From NCBI GenBank assembly GCA_035708085.1, contig DASSTE010000074.1:62001-126000 (forward strand): a DNA stretch of 64,000 nt, read 5' to 3'. This DNA comes from DASSBR01 sp035708085. GTDB taxonomy: Bacteria; Pseudomonadota; Gammaproteobacteria; Natronospirales; DASSBR01. Shown here one piece after another: positions 1-6,834 of this stretch. Below the pieces are notes generated by a model. It searched no databases and was not told where the DNA came from. It saw only the letters and a list, made by a program, of their open reading frames with translations. Position numbers and translations under genes: made by a program. Positions within the stretch are counted from its first letter, which is position 1; each line of letters opens with the position of its first letter.

Positions 1-919
1 ACAACGCCAGCCCGTAACCCAGGCCCTGCATCTGCGGGTTGAAGCTGTTGAACAGGCGTCCCTCCCAGCTGTCATCCGGCACGTCGATCTGCGGCGTGCG
101 CATCGCCTGTACGATTTCGGAGCTTGCGAGGCGGTTGCCCTGATAGCAGCCTTCGTCCAGCAGCATCGTCAGCCAGTGCGCCATATCTTCGGCGCTGGCA
201 TTGACGCCGCCGGCCGGCGCGCAGTTGTGGTCGTCGTACCACTCAAGCTTTTCGATCGCATCGCCCACCCACGCGTGCGGCGTTGCCGCGTGATTGCTGT
301 CGCGCTCGGCTATCAGGGCGTGGCTGTGCTGCATGCCGAGCGACCTGATAATGCGGCGCTCGACGAATTCGCTCCAGGAATTTCCTGTAACCGCGGGAAT
401 GACTTCGCCGGCTGCCATGTACAGAATGTCGCTGTAGCAAAACCGTGAGCGAAACGGATGCTGTGGTACGAGATAACGAAGCTTGTTAATGATATTGGCG
501 CGGGAATTGCCGGAGCGGTACTCAAGGAAGCCGCCGTCACAGATACCGGTGCGGTGTGTGAGCAGGTCGCGAAGGCGCGCTTCGCGCGTGGTCGCCGGAT
601 CGTGTAGCTTGAAGTCCTTGAGCCATTGCGTCATCCGGTCATCCCAGCCAAGTTCGCCGGCGTCGACCAGCAGACCGAGAGCGAACGCCGTGAACGCTTT
701 GCTGTTCGAGCCGATGGCAAAGGTCGTATGGCGATCCACCGGCGCCGGCGCACCCAGTTCACGCACGCCGAAGCCTTCCGACATCACGGTGCGGCCGTCC
801 TTGACGATGCCGATCGCCAGCCCCGGCACGTGCCAGGCTTTCATCGCCCGGCTGATGTATTCGTTGAGCCCGCTAAATGGTCTTTGCATGCTGTTCCCGG
901 GATTATTTGTTAAGCTCAT
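1..919 (-). CDS. Serine hydrolase, beta-lactamase/S12 family (partial, C-terminus cut by window edge)
   Basis: About 306 residues are visible from an ATG at 919. The family (S12: class C beta-lactamases, D-aminopeptidases, D,D-peptidases) uses an acyl-serine. The SxxK motif is SNSK at residues 71-74 inside FAIGSNSKAFT. The second motif, YxN in most members, reads FCYSD here, so the Asn is an Asp. It resembles the hydrolase at 22513-24024 along its whole length (VPGLAI.IVKDGR, DLLTHRTG, DMAHWL). The two other S12 genes here begin with signal peptides; this one does not, and reading upstream in frame to a stop at 959-961 reveals none, so it may be cytoplasmic. It is divergent from the secreted protein at 967. 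Family is sure; substrate is not. Confidence 0.85.
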   Translation of the reverse strand, partial: MSLTNNPGNSMQRPFSGLNEYISRAMKAWHVPGLAIGIVKDGRTVMSEGFGVRELGAPAPVDRHTTFAIGSNSKAFTAFALGLLVDAGELGWDDRMTQWLKDFKLHDPATTREARLRDLLTHRTGICDGGFLEYRSGNSRANIINKLRYLVPQHPFRSRFCYSDILYMAAGEVIPAVTGNSWSEFVERRIIRSLGMQHSHALIAERDSNHAATPHAWVGDAIEKLEWYDDHNCAPAGGVNASAEDMAHWLTMLLDEGCYQGNRLASSEIVQAMRTPQIDVPDDSWEGRLFNSFNPQMQGLGYGLAL

Positions 920-966
920 CTTACATAGTCGCGGCAGTATTGAGGCGCGTTGGAAGCGTTACTCCA

Positions 967-1485
967 ATGATAAAGGCACGTAGTTTCGTCCTCCTTATAG
1001 CGCTGGGAGCCATCGCATTTACGCCGGCATTCGCCGGCGGCAATGACCAGACTCAGGCCAAGGCCGTGCCGCCAAAACCCGCGAGTACGGCTAAACCAGC
1101 TAAAAAGAATAAGGAGCCGGAACATAAAAACCAACCGCAGCAACTGGGGACGGTACAAGTCAACGGCCATAAAATGACGCCTATCGAAAGGTTGTGCTTT
1201 TTACGCAAGGCGTTCAGCGAAGAATATTCCAGTAATCCTGCCAAGGCAGATGATATTATCTGCCGGATTCACAAGATCACCGGCAGCCAGTTCTATGGCA
1301 TGTCCTGCATGACCAACAAACAATATTTCACGGCGAAGTTGAACAATGGCGGCGATCCACCCTCGTTCGTAAGCGGCGGTATCGCGGGTAAAAAAGTTCG
1401 TCGGGTAAGCCGGGGCACCATCCGGGAATTGACGACAAATCCGCGTATCAAAGCTGTTTGCGAGGCTCGCAATTCCGGCAAATGA
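967..1485 (+). CDS. Small secreted protein of unknown function
   Basis: 172 residues. The start at 967 is chosen because it begins a clear Sec signal peptide (MIKARSFVLLIALGAIAFTPAFA, cut after the AxA); an in-frame ORF extends to 877 but adds nothing signal-like. After the signal comes a Lys/Pro/Ala-rich linker (about residues 28-57), then QQLGTVQVNGHKM and a compact Cys-containing domain with four cysteines (in LCFLR, IICRI, MSCMT, AVCEA), likely two disulphides in the periplasm. The LGTVQVNG string resembles the segment after the signal peptide in the two TonB receptors of this window (LGTIKVVGG, LGTISVTGS). I do not recognise a named family. It is divergent from the S12 gene and convergent with the APC permease, 6 bp apart. 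Confidence 0.7.
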   Translation: MIKARSFVLLIALGAIAFTPAFAGGNDQTQAKAVPPKPASTAKPAKKNKEPEHKNQPQQLGTVQVNGHKMTPIERLCFLRKAFSEEYSSNPAKADDIICRIHKITGSQFYGMSCMTNKQYFTAKLNNGGDPPSFVSGGIAGKKVRRVSRGTIRELTTNPRIKAVCEARNSGK

Positions 1486-1491
1486 TTGCCA

Positions 1492-2859
1492 TCAGGTCCG
1501 CCGGCGGCGAAGTCGTTCCCAGCCGATGTAGAGCGGGATGCCAACCAGTGTTATCGCAATACTGACGCCGGTCGAGACCGGCTGCTGCCACAGCGCATAC
1601 GCGATAACGAAAAATGTGCCGAGGATAAACAGCGCCGGGACCACCGGGTAACCGAGCGCCTTGTAGGGTCGCTCGATGTCGGGCCGCTTGCGGCGCAGGA
1701 TGAACAGGCCGATCACCGCCAGTGCCAGGAAAGGCCAGACGCCCAGCACGTAAGCTTCGGCGAGCTGAATGAAGTTGCGCAGCAGCACGTAAATAACGGC
1801 CAGGGTTGCGGTCAGGATGATCGCGACGTAGGGCGTCTCGAAACGCGGGTGCACCTTGCCGATGGAGGCAAAGAACAGGTTGTCTTCGGCCATCGCGAAA
1901 AACACGCGCGGGTGCGTCAGCACGCTGCCATTGAGTGTTCCCAGCACCGATACCATGATGAGCACGGCCGTGGCGGCGGCGCCGACCGGCCCCATCGCCG
2001 CCACCATCGCGTCGGATGCTACCGCGCGCGACGCTGTCAGCTGGTCGTACGGCAGTGCGCGCAAGTAAGCCGCGTTGACGAGGAGATACACCGCCACGAC
2101 GATCAGTGTGCCGACGATCAGCGCGATCGGCACATTTTTTCCGGGGTTGCGGATTTCTCCCGACAACGTCGTCAGATCCTCCCAGCCATCGTATGCCCAT
2201 AACACTGCCACCAGCGCGATGCCGATGCCCGACCAGGCCATCGGCTGCGCCGTCGCTGTCGTGGTACCACCGGGCGACAGGTGCGGTGCCAGCAGAAAAA
2301 TGACCAGGGCAAGGCCGAGCAGGGCGAGCACCTTGGTTGTGGTGGCGAGATTCTGGATAAACGCACCGATATGGACTGAGCGGTACTGCAGTGCGCAAAA
2401 GAAGACGATTGCGAGCGCCGCGATCCAGTGCTGGGCCGCGTTCGTCAGCGGCACCAGCGTCGCCAGGTATTGCGCGAAGGTCAGACTCAGCGCCGCCCAG
2501 GAGATCGGCGCGGTCAGCAGCCACATCCAGCCGAACAGGAAGGCGAGCGGGCGACCGTAGGCCTTAAGCAGATAGACGTAAGGTCCGCCGGTGCGCGGAA
2601 ACATGGCTGCGAGTTCCGCCATCGACAGCGCGCCGAACAGCGCGATCAGGCCGCCGAATACCCATACCAGCATCAATCCCGACGGGCCGCCGACAGTCGC
2701 CGCGACTGCCGACGGCACCCGGAAGATACCGCTGCCGACGATCGCGCCAATCAGGACGGCGGTGGCGGTGAACGCGCCGAGCGTGCGCGGTAGTGTCCGC
2801 CGGGCCGTGGCGGGGGCAATGTGCTCGACGGCGGCCGCGGTCTTGCGTCGTGACAACAT
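1492..2859 (-). CDS. APC-family amino acid permease
   Basis: 455 residues, about 12 hydrophobic helices. The N-terminal helix reads AVLIGAIVGSGIFRVPSAVA, the GSGIFR signature of APC-superfamily permeases (LAT/AGT-like branch), which import or exchange amino acids across the inner membrane. Conserved patches follow: PRTGGPYVYLLKAYGRPLAFLFGW and VLWAYDGWEDLTTLSGEIRNP. The start at 2859 is chosen because its ATG overlaps the TGA of the M61 peptidase by one base (TGATG); a longer reading frame upstream is only the shadow of that gene. It is last in the operon GH2-GH20-M61-APC, so it probably takes in amino acids freed by those enzymes. It is a close paralogue of the permease at 17555-18907. The exact substrate cannot be told from sequence. 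Confidence 0.9.
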   Translation of the reverse strand: MLSRRKTAAAVEHIAPATARRTLPRTLGAFTATAVLIGAIVGSGIFRVPSAVAATVGGPSGLMLVWVFGGLIALFGALSMAELAAMFPRTGGPYVYLLKAYGRPLAFLFGWMWLLTAPISWAALSLTFAQYLATLVPLTNAAQHWIAALAIVFFCALQYRSVHIGAFIQNLATTTKVLALLGLALVIFLLAPHLSPGGTTTATAQPMAWSGIGIALVAVLWAYDGWEDLTTLSGEIRNPGKNVPIALIVGTLIVVAVYLLVNAAYLRALPYDQLTASRAVASDAMVAAMGPVGAAATAVLIMVSVLGTLNGSVLTHPRVFFAMAEDNLFFASIGKVHPRFETPYVAIILTATLAVIYVLLRNFIQLAEAYVLGVWPFLALAVIGLFILRRKRPDIERPYKALGYPVVPALFILGTFFVIAYALWQQPVSTGVSIAITLVGIPLYIGWERLRRRRT

Positions 2860-4757
2860 CACGGCAGCGGCTTGAGTATCTCGCTCAAATAGTCCGGCTC
2901 GCCGCCGACGTGGACCAGGTGCGGATAGCGCAGACCGCCGTGATAGTCGATCACGTAGCGCCGATGTACGCCTTCGCTCTGAAGCAGCAGTTCCAACGGC
3001 GCCTTGTCGGTCTTCGTCGCGGCGATCGCTTCCTGCAGAACCTTGGGCGTGAAACTGCGGCCGTTGACGGCCATGATCTTCATGCCCGGGCCGACGCCGG
3101 CCTTGAAGGCTGGCCCGTTCCACAGAACATCTTCGATATTGCCGTCCTTGTCCAGGAACAGGCCAATCGAGAACATCTGGTTGATGCCGTGGCGGCTCAA
3201 CTCGCCCGGACCGACATTTTCGAGCGCCTGCTCGTAATGCGACGGCTTGTCGGTGTACACCAGCTTCCAGCCGCTGCGCGCGAGGCCTTCCATCGGCGCA
3301 CGTCGGCTGGTGTCGTCGACGAGATGGTGCAGCATCGATGCCCAGTCGTACGGCTGGACCTCGTTCAGCGCATGGACAACGTCGTCGAAGGTGTAAGTCA
3401 ATGTCTTGACGCGGCCATTGTCGACGCCGAAGAACAGCCGGCAGAAGTCGTTGATCGAGCGTTTGTCGTGGCTCAACTGGCGGATCTTCGTATCGACGGC
3501 CAGCCAGACGAGCGTGCCTTCACGATAAAAATCAGTGCCGCGGCGCCAGTTCGACCACGCCGCGGGTGCCCCGTAGAGAAGCTGCGCAGCGGTGGCGGTG
3601 TCGACCAGCGGCCGCCACTCGCGCCCGCGCTGATGGTCCATCACCGCGGTGCGGTAAGCGAGTGCATCGAGATAATCCTGCTTGCTCCACAGCCCGCTGC
3701 GCTCGGTCATGATGTCGCCGAGATACACCGTCAGGCCTTCGTACACCCACAGCATGTTGGTTTGCTCCGGGGTCTCGAAATTCGGCTGCCACAGTTCTGC
3801 CGGACGGCGGAATTTGCCGTTCCACGAGTGCGTGTACTCGTGCGGCAGCAGCGAGGCGTCCAGCATGAAAGCGGTTGGATCCTGAAAAACCTGCATGCCG
3901 GTACGCGCGCGATCGTCGCTCGACTGATGGTGTTCGACGCCGCCGTGCGAAGTGTAGTTGCTGATGACGAACAGGAAGTGATAGTCGTTGTAGTGGTGCG
4001 ATTGGAACAGCGCTTGCGCCTGCTTGATCAGGTTTCGATATTTCGTAATCCGCTGCTTGCCGATGTCGAGTGCCCACGGCGCATCGGCGACCATGTCAAG
4101 GTAGCGGTGCACACTCGCGCCGGGCGCAAGGTCGACCTGGCGGAAGTATTCGCCGGCGATAACGGGCGAGTCGACGAGCGTGTTGAATGTCGTCGGCTTG
4201 AACACGATGCGATTGCCGCGCTTGCTTTGCGTGTCGAGTGCTGTCGCATACCGCCAGCCTTTCGGAATGATCAGCGTGGGCTTGTAGACTTCCTTACTGG
4301 TGGGATAGCCGGCCTTGTAGAGCGCTACCTGGTTCCAGTTGAGGTCGACCAGGTGCGGCGTTACCGACACGCCGGCGCTGAACAGGCCGTGGCCGGTCGG
4401 CGACAGGTAATCGAGATCGATCTCGAGCTTCGTCGCGCCTTTGGGGATGTCGAGGTGGAAAGTCCACATATCGACCGGGTCGCGCTGCCAGGGAATGGCT
4501 TTGCCGTCGACCGTAAACTTGAGCCCGGTCAGATCATCGATCGGCCCGCTGGGTGCGTGCTCGCCGGGAATGTACTTGGGGTAGTACAACGTCAGCGGCC
4601 CAGACGTCACCGGCATCGATTCGTGTGCGTGAAAGACCTTCTGGCTGATATTGGTCACATTGACAGTCAGCGTCACTGGCCCCGGCGCATCCGCCGCGTA
4701 GGCGCTCAGCGACAGGCCGGCGGTCAGTACGCTCGCAAAGATCCACAATTTTTTCAT
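2859..4757 (-). CDS. M61-family metallopeptidase (glycyl aminopeptidase-like) with C-terminal PDZ domain
   Basis: 632 residues with a signal peptide (MKKLWIFASVLTAGLSLSAYA). The gluzincin zinc motif HEYTH is at about residues 306-310 and the third ligand Glu lies in WVYEGLTVYLGD. The N-terminal beta domain and the PDZ-like C-terminus (VGPGMKIMAVNGRSF) complete the M61 layout. Characterised family members are aminopeptidases preferring N-terminal Gly or Ala, so a role on short peptides or peptide stems is plausible. The ATG at 4757 is preferred over a GTG at 4763 because AGGAG lies about 8 nt before it and that site overlaps the end of the GH20 gene. Second-last gene of the four-gene operon. 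Confidence 0.92.
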   Translation of the reverse strand: MKKLWIFASVLTAGLSLSAYAADAPGPVTLTVNVTNISQKVFHAHESMPVTSGPLTLYYPKYIPGEHAPSGPIDDLTGLKFTVDGKAIPWQRDPVDMWTFHLDIPKGATKLEIDLDYLSPTGHGLFSAGVSVTPHLVDLNWNQVALYKAGYPTSKEVYKPTLIIPKGWRYATALDTQSKRGNRIVFKPTTFNTLVDSPVIAGEYFRQVDLAPGASVHRYLDMVADAPWALDIGKQRITKYRNLIKQAQALFQSHHYNDYHFLFVISNYTSHGGVEHHQSSDDRARTGMQVFQDPTAFMLDASLLPHEYTHSWNGKFRRPAELWQPNFETPEQTNMLWVYEGLTVYLGDIMTERSGLWSKQDYLDALAYRTAVMDHQRGREWRPLVDTATAAQLLYGAPAAWSNWRRGTDFYREGTLVWLAVDTKIRQLSHDKRSINDFCRLFFGVDNGRVKTLTYTFDDVVHALNEVQPYDWASMLHHLVDDTSRRAPMEGLARSGWKLVYTDKPSHYEQALENVGPGELSRHGINQMFSIGLFLDKDGNIEDVLWNGPAFKAGVGPGMKIMAVNGRSFTPKVLQEAIAATKTDKAPLELLLQSEGVHRRYVIDYHGGLRYPHLVHVGGEPDYLSEILKPLP

Positions 4758-4767
4758 TAGCACTCTC

Positions 4768-6834
4768 CTACGGATGGGACGGGTCCTTCGGTACCGTCAT
4801 GACCACAAGTTGTTCGATGGCATCGACAATGCGCAGTTTCGTTTCCGCCGCCGACTCGCGTGCCTGCAGAAAATCGGTGGTCGTCTGCCGGACCCACCGG
4901 CGCGGCGCGGGCTGCTTTTGATCCATGTAGTGCAGCGCGCGCAAGCCGATCTTCGACAGCGTCGCCAGCGAGCGCACCAGCGGCCGCACCGGCTGCAGCG
5001 CCGGCGAACGCTGGATCAGCGATTCCAGCGCCGGGACGTTTCGAATCCATTGCTCGAGTTGTGCGCGAATCTTTCGCTCCGTAACCGCATCCGGGTGCTG
5101 CACGAATTGTTTGACGTGTTCCTTGAACTGAATCGCCGTCCACGGATTGCCTGTCGCGGCGTCCGCGATCGACGACAACGGCGAATAGATCGTGTAGTGG
5201 CCGCTTCCGAGCCGCCGGTAGCCCCGCACCGGCGAGATCACATTGATCAGCACCTTGAGCGGCTGAATATCGTATTGCCCGGCAAGCTGGCGTAGCAGCA
5301 CATCCTGGTTCCGGATGTGCGTGAGGCCGAGTTCTTCGAGTTGCAGGCTTACTGCGTGCAGGCGCTTGTACATCCACGCTACATTCTGAACGCTTTCCGG
5401 CGACCACAGCCGTTCGGCGATCGCGGCCGCGTTCGGCCAGATGCGCGAGTCGATCGTCGCAGGGCGGACGATTTCGCCCCACATTTCCGCTTCGCCACCG
5501 AGGATGTTTGCCCGCACCGCCGGCTTGAGGTGCACGTCAGCGGGAATCGGATCGTTTTTGTAATAGTCCGCGGCGGAGTAGAGCAGATCGAGATAGTAGC
5601 CGTTCGACAAAATGGTCGGATGGCCCTTGCGCGCAGCCTCGTACAGCGATTTTCTGCCGCGCCAGACCTGGATCACCGCACCTTTTTCCAGCCCGGGCTG
5701 CAAAATCTCGTCCCAGCCGATGATCTGCTTGCCATCCGCATTGATCAGCTTGGCCAGCTTCTGGATAAACTGCGTTTGCAGCGCATCGTCGGACTTGATC
5801 GAAGGCTGCATGTAAGCCTGGATATAAGGATTGTTATTCCATTGGCGGCCGGAATTTTCATCGCCGCCGATGTGGATGTAATGCCCGGGGAACAGGCCCG
5901 CCATTTCCTTGAAGAACCGGCCGAGAAACCGGTACGTGTCCGGATTGCTCGGATCGAACGCGGGATTTTTGCCGCCGAACCGGATTTTCAGATGATACGG
6001 TCCCGGCGCGCTCGCCAAATCCGGGTGGCTCACCAGCCAACCCAGCGCGTGTGCCGGCAGATCGAATTCCGGCACCACCATGATGCCGCGGTCGTTCGCG
6101 TAGCGGATGATCGCTTTCATCTCGCGCTGCGTAAAGAATTGGCCGCGTGAGCCGAGCGCCGTCAGCTTCGGAAAAACCTTGCTCTCGATGCGGAAGCCCT
6201 GGTTGTCGCTCAGGTGCAGATGCAGGACATTCAGCTTGACCGCCGCCATGCCGCGGATTTCGCGCTCGATGACGTTGACCGGCTCGAAATGGCGCACCAC
6301 GTCGATCATCAGGCCGCGCCACTTGAAGCGCGGCTGGTCCTGGATATCCACGGCCGGCAGGAAGTAGCCGCCCGAGTTCGATTGCAGCAGTTGCAGAAAC
6401 GTCTGCAGACCGTGCAGAGCACCAAGCCCGTCTACCGCCGTCAGCACCGCGTGGTGCGAGTCGACGTGCAGGCTGTAGGACTCGTCCTCGCCGATCTTGA
6501 GCACGCCGGGGCGCTGCACGCGAATCAGGAGCCCGGCGTGCGGATCGTCAACGTCGGCTGTAACCATGTGCTGCTTGAATACGATGCCGGTGCGCCGCTG
6601 CAGGTGATGCAGCAGTCGCGTGGCGCCGTGGTACAGCCGCGACGCCGGGTGGCCGACGACCTTGATATCGAATTGCTCGGTCAGCGGAAAGCGGCCGTGA
6701 TGAAGTTCCAGATGCGCCGGCCATGGCATCAGGTCCAAATTCGCTTTGGATGCCGTCGGCGCGCTATCGGCAAGCGCCTGCACGGAGGCGAGCGCCAGAG
6801 CGCCCGCCACAAGTACGAGTTTTGCCGCTTTCAT
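4768..6834 (-). CDS. Beta-N-acetylhexosaminidase, GH20
   Basis: 688 residues with a signal peptide (MKAAKLVLVAGALALASVQALA). A GH20b-type N-terminal domain (LMPWPAHLELHHGRF) precedes the TIM barrel, with KWRGLMIDVVRHF, LNVLHLHLSDNQGFRIES and the catalytic Asp-Glu pair at D325-E326 in HIGGDENSG. GH20 enzymes remove terminal beta-GlcNAc/GalNAc with help from the substrate acetamido group; here it would act in the periplasm on oligosaccharides delivered by the TonB receptors. About 170 extra residues follow the barrel. Its ATG overlaps the stop of the GH2 gene by 4 nt (ATGA), so the two are translationally coupled. Pairing a GlcNAc-ase with a GlcN-ase suggests a partly deacetylated amino-sugar polymer. 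Confidence 0.95.
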   Translation of the reverse strand: MKAAKLVLVAGALALASVQALADSAPTASKANLDLMPWPAHLELHHGRFPLTEQFDIKVVGHPASRLYHGATRLLHHLQRRTGIVFKQHMVTADVDDPHAGLLIRVQRPGVLKIGEDESYSLHVDSHHAVLTAVDGLGALHGLQTFLQLLQSNSGGYFLPAVDIQDQPRFKWRGLMIDVVRHFEPVNVIEREIRGMAAVKLNVLHLHLSDNQGFRIESKVFPKLTALGSRGQFFTQREMKAIIRYANDRGIMVVPEFDLPAHALGWLVSHPDLASAPGPYHLKIRFGGKNPAFDPSNPDTYRFLGRFFKEMAGLFPGHYIHIGGDENSGRQWNNNPYIQAYMQPSIKSDDALQTQFIQKLAKLINADGKQIIGWDEILQPGLEKGAVIQVWRGRKSLYEAARKGHPTILSNGYYLDLLYSAADYYKNDPIPADVHLKPAVRANILGGEAEMWGEIVRPATIDSRIWPNAAAIAERLWSPESVQNVAWMYKRLHAVSLQLEELGLTHIRNQDVLLRQLAGQYDIQPLKVLINVISPVRGYRRLGSGHYTIYSPLSSIADAATGNPWTAIQFKEHVKQFVQHPDAVTERKIRAQLEQWIRNVPALESLIQRSPALQPVRPLVRSLATLSKIGLRALHYMDQKQPAPRRWVRQTTTDFLQARESAAETKLRIVDAIEQLVVMTVPKDPSHP

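Noticed and set aside
2793..4760. 655-codon open frame opposite the M61 peptidase
   Set aside because: Mirror of the HEYTH peptidase; no ribosome binding site or recognisable domain.
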